Shown: positions 24,548 to 35,227 of the stretch, piece after piece | Position numbering within the stretch: the stretch's first letter is position 1 | Layout: every line of letters starts with the position of its first letter | Assembly (NCBI RefSeq): GCF_020297055.1 | Contig: NZ_JAIXCQ010000010.1 | Span: 21,965-85,964 of the forward strand | Origin: Isoptericola luteus | Lineage (GTDB): Bacteria > Actinomycetota > Actinomycetes > Actinomycetales > Cellulomonadaceae | Length of the DNA stretch: 64,000 nt | Reading direction: 5' to 3' | Notes under the pieces: generated by a model | The model's input: the letters and a program-made list of their open reading frames with translations, nothing else | Database searches by the model: none | What the model was told of the DNA's origin: nothing | Made by a program: the position numbers and the translations under genes

Positions 24548-25239
24548 ACGCCAGCGAGACCTCGACGGGCACGACGGGCACGACGGGCACGACGCGCATC
24601 GTCGTCGTCGACGACGACCCCATGGTGCGCGCCGGGCTCGGCCTCATCCTCGGTGGGGGAGCGGACCTGGAGATCGTCGCGGAGGCGGGCGACGGGCTGG
24701 CGGCGATCGACGTCGTCCTGCGCGAGCAGCCCGACGTGGTGCTCATGGACATCCGCATGCCTCGGCTGGACGGGATCGAGGCGACGCGGCGCCTGGTCGC
24801 GCGCGGGACGTCGCGGATCATCGTGCTCACGACCTTCGACACCGACGACATGATCCTGGAGGCGCTGCGTGCCGGGGCCGCCGGCTTCCTGCTCAAGGAC
24901 ACGCCGCCGGCCCGCCTCGTGGCCGCGGTCCGCGCGGCGGCGGCCGGTGAGCCGACGCTCTCGCCCCGCGTGGCGGAGCACCTCATCGCCGCGGTCACGC
25001 AAGGGTCGGCGCCCGACCGCCGCCGCACCGCCGCCGCGCTCGTCGGGACGCTCACGGACCGGGAGCGCGAGGTGGCGCTCGCCGTCGCGCGCGGGTCGTC
25101 GAACGCGGAGATCGCCAGCGAGCTGTTCATGAGCGTCCCTACCGTGAAGACGCACGTGTCGCGCATCCTCACCAAGCTCGACGCCGCCAACCGGGTGCAG
25201 GCCGCCATCGTCGTGCACGATGCCGGCCTCACGGGCTGA
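24544..25239 (+). CDS. NarL/LuxR-family response regulator
   Basis: 231 residues. An N-terminal Thr-Gly repeat (GTTGTTGTT) precedes a receiver with DDD near residue 25, phospho-acceptor Asp69 in VVLMDIRMP, and a LuxR helix-turn-helix with LTDREREVALAVARGSSNAE. Phosphorylated by the kinase encoded upstream, it likely controls the divergent ABC exporter and itself. The start is the ATG at 24544 that overlaps the kinase stop. Confidence 0.92.
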   Translation: MNASETSTGTTGTTGTTRIVVVDDDPMVRAGLGLILGGGADLEIVAEAGDGLAAIDVVLREQPDVVLMDIRMPRLDGIEATRRLVARGTSRIIVLTTFDTDDMILEALRAGAAGFLLKDTPPARLVAAVRAAAAGEPTLSPRVAEHLIAAVTQGSAPDRRRTAAALVGTLTDREREVALAVARGSSNAEIASELFMSVPTVKTHVSRILTKLDAANRVQAAIVVHDAGLTG

Positions 25240-25262
25240 CCCCGCGCCTCGCCGGCTCCCGC

Positions 25263-25499
25263 GGTGCGGGAAGTTCCCGCATGGGCGGAGCGGCTCCGGG
25301 GGCGTGTTGTCGTTTCGGGGCTTGTCGGGTGGGCGGGATCGGTGACGTCTGAGCGGTGGTGAGTCCGGTGGTGCGGGAAGTTCCCGCATGGGCGGAGCGG
25401 CTCCGGCCCTACGGGAGAATGCCGCAGGAGCGGAGGGGCGACGGCTGGCCCGCCGCAGTTCCCGCGAGTCCGACAGGCCCGAAACGACAACATCTCCCG
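25263..25499. repeat. Repeat island: 37-bp direct repeat plus an inverted pair
   Basis: A 37-bp block is identical at 25263-25299 and 25370-25406; it contains the palindrome GCGGGAAGTTCCCGC. Between and after them, TGTTGTCGTTTCGGG (from 25305) is mirrored at 25470-25492, forming an inverted pair about 165 bp apart. The gene-free stretch 25240-25574 holds nothing else I recognise. Confidence 0.9.
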
Positions 25500-25574
25500 G
25501 GCGGCGACGCTGGGGCAACGAGTTCCGGACGGGCCGCTGGAGCGACGCGGCGCTGGAGCTGTGCCGCTCCTGAG

Positions 25575-25703
25575 CTACAAGGGGATGATGCCGCGGGCGT
25601 TGGGCGACTCGACGAGGAGGTCGACGATGCGGCAGCCGTAGAGCTGGGCGATGTCCCCGATCTGGTCCAGGCTCCACGCGGCCTGACCGGTGGCGGCCGT
25701 CAT
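25575..25703 (-). pseudogene. HTH-regulator fragment (XRE-like C-terminal end), probable remnant
   Basis: A 42-residue frame from an ATG at 25703 to TAG at 25575. WSLDQIGDIAQLYGCRIVDLL resembles the last helices of XRE/Cro-type DNA-binding domains. The recognition helix and most of the domain are missing, and upstream the frame enters the endonuclease IV gene out of register. It starts eight bases after that gene's stop, so it could be translated by coupling. I read it as a leftover of a regulator gene; a real micropeptide is the alternative. Confidence 0.4.
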
Positions 25704-25710
25704 CCACAGG

Positions 25711-26499
25711 TCAGCCGAGCCGCTCCCGCAGCCAGGCGATGTCCGGGCCCATGTCGCCGTGCGTCTCGCACACGACGGGCGCCCCCGCGGCGGCAACCAC
25801 GCCCACGAGCTGCTCGGGCGGGATCTGTCCGGCGCCGAAGTGCGCGTGCCGGTCGGCACCCGACCCGGCGGAGTCGCGCGAGTCGTTCGCGTGCACCAGG
25901 TCGATGCGCCCCGTGATCGCGCGGATGTCCTCGACCGCCGTCGTGAGGTCGATGCCGCCGGCCCACGCGTGGCAGGTGTCCAGCGTGAAGCCCACGTTCT
26001 CGGCGCCGTTCGCCTGCATCACGGCCGCCCAGAGCTGTTCGACGCGCTCGAGGCGACGCGCCATGGAGAAGTCGCCCCCGGCGGTGTTCTCGATGAGCAC
26101 CGGCACGTCGGTCTCCAGCGAGTCGATCGCCTTGCGCCAGTTGTCGAAGCCGACGGCGGGCTCGTCCTTCGCGGTCACGTGGCCGCCGTGCACCACGACG
26201 CCGCGGGCGCCGATGGCCGCGGCACCGGTCATGATCTGCTGCAAGAGCTTGCGGCTGGGGATGCGGACGCGGTTGTTCGTCGACGCGACGTTGATGACGT
26301 ACGGAGCGTGGACGTAGACCGCCAGCCCGGCGGCCGCCGTCTCCTCCCGGAACGCCTCGGCGCCGCCGGGGTGCTCCAGCGGCGGCACCTTCCACGCCTG
26401 CGGGTCGGACAGGAAGACCTGCACCACCTCCGCACCGATCTGCGCCGCCTGCGCGACGGCGTCGGACAGGTCGACGTGGGCCCCGATCTTCACGCTCAT
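25711..26499 (-). CDS. nfo: Deoxyribonuclease IV (endonuclease IV)
   Basis: 262 residues, near the usual 260-290. It cleaves DNA at abasic sites in base-excision repair, using three zinc ions in a TIM barrel. Typical segments are [11 protein letters not shown] at the start, [42 protein letters not shown] and [23 protein letters not shown], which together supply the His, Glu and Asp zinc ligands. TAGGGT lies six bases before the ATG, a leaderless-type start. It is divergent from the ThiD/PdxK-like gene. Confidence 0.93.
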   Translation of the reverse strand: MSVKIGAHVDLSDAVAQAAQIGAEVVQVFLSDPQAWKVPPLEHPGGAEAFREETAAAGLAVYVHAPYVINVASTNNRVRIPSRKLLQQIMTGAAAIGARGVVVHGGHVTAKDEPAVGFDNWRKAIDSLETDVPVLIENTAGGDFSMARRLERVEQLWAAVMQANGAENVGFTLDTCHAWAGGIDLTTAVEDIRAITGRIDLVHANDSRDSAGSGADRHAHFGAGQIPPEQLVGVVAAAGAPVVCETHGDMGPDIAWLRERLG

Positions 26500-26567
26500 G
26501 GGCCCACCCTAGGTCGCGGGACCCACACGGCACCTGGAACCGTCTGACGGTCGTAGGCTGGTCGACC

Positions 26568-27395
26568 ATGAGCACCACGCCGCCGCTCGCGTACGTCATC
26601 GCCGGGTCCGAGGCCACCGGAGGGGCCGGCATCCAGGCCGACCTCAAGACCTTCCAGCAGCTGGGGGTCTACGGGGTCGGGACGCTGACCTGCATCGTCT
26701 CCTTCGACCCGAAGCACGGGTGGGGACACCGGTTCGTGCCCGTCGACCCGCAGGTGATCGCGGACCAGGTCGAGGCCGCCACCGCCACGCACGCGCTCGA
26801 CGTCGTGAAGATCGGCATGCTCGGCACCCCGGCCACGATCGACGTCGTCGCCCGCTCCCTCGAGGCCCAGCCGTGGCGGCACGTCGTCCTCGACCCCGTC
26901 CTCATCTGCAAGGGCCAGGAGCCCGGCGCCGCCCTCGACACCGACACCGCCCTGCGCGAGCGCGTGCTGCCCCTCGCGACGGTCGTCACCCCCAACCTCT
27001 TCGAGGCGAAGACCCTCGCCGGCATGGACGACATCACGTCCGTCGACGAGCTCGCCGAGGCGGCCCGGCGCATCCACGCCCTCCTCGACACCGGCCAGGG
27101 CCCGCGCTACGTCGTCGCCAAGGGCGGTGTCGAGCTCGCCGGCCCGGACGCCGTCGACGTCCTGTTCGACGGCGACGAGGTCACCGTCTTCGCCGCGCCC
27201 AAGGTCGGCGAGGAGCGGGTCTCGGGAGCCGGGTGCACGTTCGCCGCCGCGATCACCGCGCAGCTCGCCCAGGGCTCCGGCGTGCCCGCCGCCGTCCAGG
27301 TCGCCAAGGACATGGTCACCCGCGGCATCGAGGCCCGCGTCGAGGCCCGCACCCCGTTCGACACCGTCTGGCAGGGCGCCTACACCGCGTCCTGA
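26568..27395 (+). CDS. ThiD-family kinase, probably pyridoxal (PdxK-type) or HMP(-P) kinase
   Basis: 275 residues of the ribokinase superfamily. AGSEATGGAGIQADLKTFQQLGVYG, VLDPVLICKG, VVTPNLFEA and VSGAGCTFAAAITA cover the substrate and ATP sites. The Cys in GAGCTF and the DPVxxCKG segment resemble the ThiD-like pyridoxal kinases of Firmicutes more than classic ThiD, so vitamin B6 salvage is as likely as thiamine synthesis. No other thi or pdx gene is nearby to decide. TAGGCT (26554-26559) lies eight bases before the ATG. Confidence 0.82.
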   Translation: MSTTPPLAYVIAGSEATGGAGIQADLKTFQQLGVYGVGTLTCIVSFDPKHGWGHRFVPVDPQVIADQVEAATATHALDVVKIGMLGTPATIDVVARSLEAQPWRHVVLDPVLICKGQEPGAALDTDTALRERVLPLATVVTPNLFEAKTLAGMDDITSVDELAEAARRIHALLDTGQGPRYVVAKGGVELAGPDAVDVLFDGDEVTVFAAPKVGEERVSGAGCTFAAAITAQLAQGSGVPAAVQVAKDMVTRGIEARVEARTPFDTVWQGAYTAS

Positions 27396-27414
27396 GCCGG
27401 ACGCCCCCCACCCG

Positions 27415-27936
27415 TCAGTAGCCCCCGCCGCCGTCGGCGGGTGCCTCGGTGATCTCGGTCCCGTCCGGCGCCACCACCCACCAGACGTCCTGGACGGCCT
27501 GGCCGGTGACGTCGCCGGGCGCCTCGTCCGCGGCGTACAGGTACAGCGGGCGCCCGTCGAGCGTCACCTGCAGCTCGCCGTCGTTCCCGGTGATCGTCCC
27601 GACCTCGGCGTCGACGCCCTCGACCTGCGGCTCCTCGCTGCCGGCGTGCACCGGCGGCCAGGCGGCGAGGCAGTCGTCAGTGCACGCGCTCTCGCCCGAG
27701 CCGGGCTCGTCGGCGGAGAAGTAGTAGACGGTCAGGCCCTCGCCGTCGACGACGATCTCGCCCAGCTCGCTGTCTGCGGTGGCCAGGTCGACGTCGGCCA
27801 TGGCCTCCCCGCCCGCGCCCGTCGCCTCGTCGCCGGGCGCGGTGCCGCCCGGCTCGTCCCCGCCGCACGCGGCGAGAGTCCCGGCGAGCGTGATCGCCGC
27901 GGCCAGGACCGTCAGTCGTGAACCCGTGGTGCGCAT
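27415..27936 (-). CDS. Secreted lipoprotein of the COG4315 repeat family
   Basis: 173 residues. Lipobox LAAC gives a lipid-anchored Cys24. An acidic linker precedes the core: LTVYYFSADEPGSGESACTDDCLAAWPPV near residues 69-96, with a conserved Cys pair and Trp-Pro-Pro, then LDGRPLYLYAADEAPGDVTGQ and DVWWVVAPDG. This two-repeat pattern belongs to a family of secreted proteins of unknown function. The start is the ATG at 27936. Upstream lies a 7-bp minisatellite shared with the divergent YceI gene. Neighbouring YceI and ECF sigma genes hint at an envelope redox or stress role. Confidence 0.8.
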   Translation of the reverse strand: MRTTGSRLTVLAAAITLAGTLAACGGDEPGGTAPGDEATGAGGEAMADVDLATADSELGEIVVDGEGLTVYYFSADEPGSGESACTDDCLAAWPPVHAGSEEPQVEGVDAEVGTITGNDGELQVTLDGRPLYLYAADEAPGDVTGQAVQDVWWVVAPDGTEITEAPADGGGGY

Positions 27937-27950
27937 GATGCCTCCGTCGG

Positions 27951-27992
27951 CTCGGTGCTCGGTGCTCGGTGCTCGGTGCTCGGTGCTCGGTG
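27951..27992. repeat. 7-bp minisatellite, six copies
   Basis: CTCGGTG repeats six times head to tail in the gap between the lipoprotein gene and the divergent YceI gene. It lies 15 bases upstream of the lipoprotein ATG, so copy number could alter spacing of its promoter or translation signals. Confidence 0.95.
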
Positions 27993-28137
27993 CGTGCCCC
28001 CCACGAGGTACGACGAGACACCGCCGCGCGAGGTTCACGTCGATCCGGCGGCCTCCCCGTTGAACCGATCGGGGTGCCCGCTCGTCGTGCGGGGTAGAGC
28101 CGCGCCGGACGTGCGCGGCCCGACGGAGGGCGACGAC

Positions 28138-28812
28138 GTGCGCGGACGGACCAAGGTGATGATCGGAGCGGGCGCGGCGCTCGTCCTGCTCGGCGGCGCC
28201 GCAGTGATCGTGGGACCTGGCCTGTACGCCGACTGGGCCAACGACGCGGCGGCCCAGGCTCCCGCGCTCGAGGCGTCGGCCGCACCGCTCGGCGACACCG
28301 CGGCGCTCGACGGCGAGTGGGCGGTCGCTCCGGGGTCGGTCGCCGGGTACCGCGTGCACGAGGTGCTGCGTGGCGAGGAGGTCACCGTCACCGGGCGCAC
28401 GGAGGACGTGACCGGCGGTGTGACGGTCGAGGGCGGCCGCATCACCGCCGCCGAGGTCACGGTCGACGTCGAGAGCATCGCGACCGACGAACCGCCCCGC
28501 GACGCGTACTTCCGTGGCAACGTGATGGAGGTGGGCACGTACCCGACCGCCACGTTCGCGGTCACCGAGCCGGTGCCGCTGACCGAGGGCGCCACCGACG
28601 TCGACCTGCCCGGCGAGCTCACGGTGCACGGGGTCACCCATGACGTGGTCGTCCCCGCCCGGGTCGCCGCCGACGGCGACGGGGTGCAGGTGGTCGGCAG
28701 CGTCCCCGTGACGTTCGCCGACTACGACGTCTCGGCGCCGTCGCTCGGGTTCGTCCGGGTCGACGAGGAGGGGGCGGTCGAGTTCTCGCTGCTGCTGGAG
28801 CGCGCGCCGTGA
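28138..28812 (+). CDS. Membrane-anchored YceI-family protein
   Basis: 224 residues from GTG at 28138, with GGAGG at 28124-28128. One N-terminal helix (residues 7-27) anchors or exports the protein. The YceI lipocalin-like barrel follows: VAPGSVAGYRVHEVL, VDVESIATDEPPRDAYFRGNVMEVGTYPTATF and LTVHGVTHDVVVPARV. YceI barrels bind isoprenoid-like lipids; here they may trap quinone-type or other lipids outside the membrane. The gene is followed closely by an ECF sigma/anti-sigma pair, so it may be both partner and target of that system. Confidence 0.85.
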   Translation: MRGRTKVMIGAGAALVLLGGAAVIVGPGLYADWANDAAAQAPALEASAAPLGDTAALDGEWAVAPGSVAGYRVHEVLRGEEVTVTGRTEDVTGGVTVEGGRITAAEVTVDVESIATDEPPRDAYFRGNVMEVGTYPTATFAVTEPVPLTEGATDVDLPGELTVHGVTHDVVVPARVAADGDGVQVVGSVPVTFADYDVSAPSLGFVRVDEEGAVEFSLLLERAP

Positions 28813-28855
28813 GGTGCGCCCCGCCCCGCGCGCGGGCGACGCCTCGCCCGGTCCG

Positions 28856-29359
28856 ATGAGGACGGACGAGGAGCTGCTCGAGGCGATCCACGGCGCGCAC
28901 GCCGCCGCGCTGCACCGCTACGTCGCGCGGCTCGTGCCGCAGGACACCGACGCGCAGGACGTGGTCCAGGAGGCCCTGCTGCGCCTGTGGCGGCACCCGG
29001 ACGTGCTGGAGCGGCCGGAGGAGTCCGTGCGTGCCTGGCTGTTCACGGTGGCACGCCACCTCGTCGTCGACCAGCTCCGCAGCGCACGGCACACCCGGGA
29101 GCGGGCCACCGGGCAGCTCCCCGACACCGGGGAGCCCGACCGGACGCAGGCCGTCCTGGACGCCTGGCTCGTCGCCGACGCGCTCGCCGGGCTGTCCGCC
29201 GAGCACCGCGCCGTCGTCGTGGGCGCCTACTACCGCGGGCGTTCCGTCGCGGAGCTCGCGGACGAGCTCGACGTCCCGGCCGGGACGGTCAAGTCCCGCA
29301 TGCACTACGCCCTGCGCGCCCTGCGGCTGGCGCTGCAGGAGAAAGGAGTCACGCCATGA
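28856..29359 (+). CDS. ECF RNA polymerase sigma factor (SigK/SigL-like)
   Basis: 167 residues. Region 2 (YVARLVPQDTDAQDVVQEALLRLW, then RAWLFTVARHLVVDQLR) and region 4 (LSAEHRAVVVGAYYRGRSVAELADELDVPAGTVKSRM) are complete. The anti-sigma gene overlaps it by ATGA. I prefer the ATG at 28856 because region 2 begins just after it; a GTG at 28814, two bases after the YceI stop, would add 14 residues and neither has a good ribosome site. It is likely released when the cognate anti-sigma factor senses an envelope or redox signal. Confidence 0.88.
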   Translation: MRTDEELLEAIHGAHAAALHRYVARLVPQDTDAQDVVQEALLRLWRHPDVLERPEESVRAWLFTVARHLVVDQLRSARHTRERATGQLPDTGEPDRTQAVLDAWLVADALAGLSAEHRAVVVGAYYRGRSVAELADELDVPAGTVKSRMHYALRALRLALQEKGVTP

Positions 29360-30138
29360 CGCCGACGGGCCCCCACGGCGACCCGCGCCGCGACCCCTAC
29401 CGCGAGTGGGACGCCGCCTACGTCCTCGGTGCGCTCGGTCCCGCCGAGCGGCGGGACTTCGAGGAGCATCTCGCCGGGTGCGACGCGTGCCGCGCGGCGG
29501 TCGCGGAGCTCGCGGGGATGCCCGGGCTGCTCGGCTCCGTCCCTGCGGAGGACGTGCCGGCCGCGCTCGGCACCGCCGCCCGCGCCCCGGACGCGGCCGA
29601 CGGGCGGGCGACGGTCGTGCCGCTCAGCGGGCTGGTCCACGCCGCGCGGCGCACCCGGCGCCGACGTCGGACGCTGACGGCCGTCGCGGCGTCCGCGCTG
29701 CTCGTCGGCGGCGTGGGGGCGGGCCTGGCGCTGGGCGGGTCGCCCGACGGCGGCTCCGCGCCGGGCGTGGCACCCTCGACCACCGTCCCGGCCGCGGGGG
29801 CGGCGACGCTCGAGCTGGAGCCGGTGGGCACGTCCGGCGTGCGCGCGACGCTCACCGCGACGCCGAGGGCGTGGGGCACGCACCTGGAGTGGTCGTGCAC
29901 CTACCCGGAGACGTCGTCCGCCGGCCCGTCGGGCCGGTACGACCCGGCCGCGCCCGTCGGGTACGAGCTCGTGCTCGTCGACGGCGCCGGGGAACGCACC
30001 GTCGCGGCGACGTGGACGGGGACGTGGCCGTCGTCAGAGGAGCTGGACGCGGCGTCCGCCAAGCTCCTGTCCGACCTCGTGAGCGTGGAGATCGCCGTCG
30101 AGGGGAGCGACGAACCCCTCGCGTCCGCCGAGCTGTGA
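29356..30138 (+). CDS. Anti-sigma factor (zf-HC2 / RskA-like)
   Basis: 260 residues. The N-terminal zinc-finger motif HLAGCDACRAAV (residues 36-47) binds the sigma factor. One membrane helix lies near residues 110-133 after an Arg-rich stop (RRTRRRRR). The extracytoplasmic C-terminal domain has two Cys-bearing stretches; RskA-type proteins are cut by regulated proteolysis to free sigma. AAAGGAG at 29342-29348 and the ATGA overlap fix the start. Confidence 0.88.
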   Translation: MTPTGPHGDPRRDPYREWDAAYVLGALGPAERRDFEEHLAGCDACRAAVAELAGMPGLLGSVPAEDVPAALGTAARAPDAADGRATVVPLSGLVHAARRTRRRRRTLTAVAASALLVGGVGAGLALGGSPDGGSAPGVAPSTTVPAAGAATLELEPVGTSGVRATLTATPRAWGTHLEWSCTYPETSSAGPSGRYDPAAPVGYELVLVDGAGERTVAATWTGTWPSSEELDAASAKLLSDLVSVEIAVEGSDEPLASAEL

Positions 30139-30200
30139 CCGGCGTCGGGCCGAGGGTGGGATGCGTCACGGGGTCAGCTGGCGGACGCCATGAACGGTTC

Positions 30201-30221
30201 AAGCCGAGTTCGGCTTACCCT
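30201..30221 (+). promoter_or_regulatory. ppc promoter with a perfect palindrome
   Basis: AAGCCGAGTTCGGCTT (30201-30216) is a perfect inverted repeat (7-bp arms, 2-bp centre) that runs into the -10 hexamer TACCCT (30216-30221). The hexamer lies eight bases before the GTG start. A repressor bound there would block polymerase. Confidence 0.6.
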
Positions 30222-30229
30222 CGTGAACC

Positions 30230-32956
<2,727 letters not shown>

Positions 32957-32965
32957 CCCGTCCCG

Positions 32966-33112
32966 GTGCTGTGAGCGGGCGTCTGGCCCCCTTCCCGACC
33001 AGGAAGGGGGCCAGACGCCCGCCCTACCCGGGGTGCCCCGGGCCGGGGGGGGGGGGGGGGCGGGGCCCCCCCCCCCCCCCCGGGGGGGGGCCCCCCCGCC
33101 CGCTCACAGCAC
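32966..33112. terminator. Family A hairpin with an inserted poly-G/poly-C block
   Basis: A 21-bp perfect hairpin (32975-32995 with 33002-33022) lies inside outer arms GTGCTGTGAGCGGGCG (32966-32981) and CGCCCGCTCACAGCAC (33097-33112). Between 33023 and 33096 the sequence turns into runs of G and C, including 16 G at 33045-33060, 16 C at 33066-33081 and 9 G at 33082-33090. The outer arms suggest a normal bidirectional terminator between convergent ppc and exonuclease genes; the runs look artefactual. Confidence 0.7.
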
Positions 33113-33126
33113 CCAGGGCGGCCGGG

Positions 33127-34113
33127 TCAGGGGCGGGCGGCGAGCGACGCCAGGACGCGGCTCACGCTGGAGCGCAGGCCCCACCGTTCGACCAGCGCGT
33201 CGAGCGCGGCCGGGTCGGCAGGCTCGCGAGGCAGTGCGTCGTCGGCGTCCGCGACCGGTGCGTCGTGCGCCACCTGCACCACGGCGCGGGCGGCGTCGAG
33301 ATAGTCGGCCGCCTCGACGAGCTTGCGGGCCTGCGTCGCGGTGATCCCCGCGGCGCCGGACGACGCCGCCGCCCGGATCGCGTCGAGGTCGCCGAACGTC
33401 GCCAGGAGCTTGGCCGCCGTCTTCTCCCCGATGCCGGCGACGCCGGGCAGCCCGTCGGACGGGTCCCCACGCAGGATCGCCAGGTCGGCGTAGGCGGCGC
33501 CGCTCGCCACCGCGTACCGCTCCGCGAGGCGCGCCTGGTCGACGACGTCGGGGTCCCGGACCCCGCGCGCCGGGTACAGCACGCGCACCCCCGCGGCGTC
33601 GTCGACGAGCTGGAACAGGTCGCGGTCGCCGGTGACGATGTCGACGCTCGCGGGCATCACCACGCCCGCGCCGCCGAGCGGGCTCGCCGGGACGGAGGCG
33701 GCCGCGCGGGCCACCTCGCGAGTAGTGAGGGTGCCGATGACGTCGTCCGCCTCGAAGCCGGGGGCGCCGACGCGCGCGATACCCAGGGCTGCGAGCACGT
33801 CGACGATGACGGGCACCTGCGGGGTCAGGGCCTCCGGCACCTCCTCGACGTCCGGTTCGCCCGCGGGAGTCACGGCGGCGACACGGTGCTCCTTGTAGCT
33901 GCCGATCGCGTCCACCCGGAACGCGGGCCGCCAGTCGTCGTCCCAGCACGCGACGAGCCGGTCCGGCCGGTGCTCGGTGACGAGGAACGCGATCATGTCG
34001 AGCAGGCCGCGCACCGCGTTGACCGGCGTGCCGTCAGGGGAGCGCAGCGAGTCGGGCAGGCCGTAGAAGGCGCGGAAGTAGAGGCTCGCGGTGTCGAGAA
34101 GCATGAGGCTCAT
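33127..34113 (-). CDS. Stand-alone 5'-3' exonuclease (FEN/PolA N-domain type)
   Basis: 328 residues. It is like the 5'-nuclease domain of DNA polymerase I without the polymerase. MLLDTASLYFRAFYGLP starts the fold; FEADDVIGTL and DIVTGDRDLFQLV provide acidic metal ligands; GDPSDGLPGVAGIGEKTAAKLL is the helix-hairpin-helix that grips DNA. It may trim RNA primers or flaps. The start ATG at 34113 has GGAGG at a good distance. It is convergent with ppc and lies downstream of the ECF sigma gene. Confidence 0.9.
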   Translation of the reverse strand: MSLMLLDTASLYFRAFYGLPDSLRSPDGTPVNAVRGLLDMIAFLVTEHRPDRLVACWDDDWRPAFRVDAIGSYKEHRVAAVTPAGEPDVEEVPEALTPQVPVIVDVLAALGIARVGAPGFEADDVIGTLTTREVARAAASVPASPLGGAGVVMPASVDIVTGDRDLFQLVDDAAGVRVLYPARGVRDPDVVDQARLAERYAVASGAAYADLAILRGDPSDGLPGVAGIGEKTAAKLLATFGDLDAIRAAASSGAAGITATQARKLVEAADYLDAARAVVQVAHDAPVADADDALPREPADPAALDALVERWGLRSSVSRVLASLAARP

Positions 34114-34149
34114 GGGGTCAGCCTCCCACCGCGCGGGCGGCGGCCGGCG

Positions 34150-35187
34150 TCACTCGAGCCGTGCCGGCAGCCCGAAACGGGGGAACCAGGTGGCGGTGTC
34201 GAGGAACGTCGTGATGCCCGTGATCCGCCCGCCGCCGTCGTCCTCCAGCACGGCCAGGCCCCACGGGGACCACCCGCCCGTGGGGTCGAGGCGGTACTGC
34301 GCGTACGCCATCGACCCGTTGGCGCGCACCGGCACGCAGCGCGAGCCGCGGCAGCCGCGCCCGGGCCCGACCATCCAGCGCACCACCTCGGTGCGCCCGC
34401 GCACCCACATCGTGTACGGGGGCATGTTGAGCACGGCGTCCTCGTGCAGCAGCCGCACCAGCGCGTCCATGTCGTACCGCTCGAAGGCGTCGAGGTAGCG
34501 CGCGAGCAGGTCCTCGTCGACCGGTCCCCAGGACCTGTCCGCCGCCTGGCCGGCGTCGAGGCGCAGCGCCTTGCTCCCCAGCGTGGCGCGGGCGCGCTGC
34601 AGGGCGCTGTTGACCGACGCGACCGTGGTGTCGAGCAGCGTGGCCACCTCGGCCGCCGACCACCGCAGCACCTCGCGCAGCACCAGCACCGCGCGCTGAC
34701 GGGGCGGCAGGTGCTGCAGGGCCGCCACGAACGCGAGCCGGATCGACTCGTGCCCGACGGCCACGTCGGCCGGGTCGCCGGCCCGTGGCAGGACCGCCTC
34801 GTCGGGCACGGGCTCCACCCACTTCTCCTCCGGCAGGACGTCGCCGAAGTACTGCTCCTCGGCCGGCTGCGGCCCGCCGAGGCCCATCGGCCGCTCACGC
34901 CGCTTCGACGACCCGAGGTGGTCGAAGCACACGTTGGTCGCGATGCGGTACAGCCACGAGCGCAGCGACGAGCGGCCCTCGAACCGGTCGTACGCCCGCC
35001 AGGCGCGCAGCATCGTCTCCTGGACGGCGTCGTCCGCCTCGAACGCGCCGCCGAGCATCCGGTAGCAGTAGCCGGTGAGCTCACCTCGGTACGGCTCGAG
35101 CAGGGCGCCGACGTCGTCGGTCGGACGGTCCGGCTCGGGACGGGCGGCGGTGGTGGTGCGCGCGGAGGTCGGGACGGTGTGTGTCAC
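34150..35187 (-). CDS. SnoaL-tailed ECF sigma factor (SigX5/SigG-type)
   Basis: 345 residues. Region 2: YCYRMLGGAFEADDAVQETMLRAWRAYDRFEGRSSLRSWLYRIATNVCFD. Region 4: LPPRQRAVLVLREVLRWSAAEVATLL. The C-terminal 130 residues form a SnoaL-like domain (DAFERYDMDALVRLLHEDAV) that in such sigma factors regulates activity in place of an anti-sigma gene. None is adjacent here. On its strand TACCGT lies seven bases before the GTG start. The neighbouring SpoIIE-type phosphatase suggests a stress-control region. Confidence 0.88.
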   Translation of the reverse strand: MTHTVPTSARTTTAARPEPDRPTDDVGALLEPYRGELTGYCYRMLGGAFEADDAVQETMLRAWRAYDRFEGRSSLRSWLYRIATNVCFDHLGSSKRRERPMGLGGPQPAEEQYFGDVLPEEKWVEPVPDEAVLPRAGDPADVAVGHESIRLAFVAALQHLPPRQRAVLVLREVLRWSAAEVATLLDTTVASVNSALQRARATLGSKALRLDAGQAADRSWGPVDEDLLARYLDAFERYDMDALVRLLHEDAVLNMPPYTMWVRGRTEVVRWMVGPGRGCRGSRCVPVRANGSMAYAQYRLDPTGGWSPWGLAVLEDDGGGRITGITTFLDTATWFPRFGLPARLE

Positions 35188-35227
35188 ACGTCACACGGTA
35201 CGACGAGCGTCCGACACACGGGAGGCC

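Noticed and set aside
25704..25859. N-terminal part of the 94-codon frame over the end of nfo
   Set aside because: It is an out-of-register reading of nfo; only the last 42 codons resemble an HTH protein.
32966..33112. Reading the poly-G/poly-C block as a G-quadruplex regulator
   Set aside because: The runs interrupt an otherwise complete hairpin and reappear at the window end in the same repeat, so a sequencing artefact is more likely.
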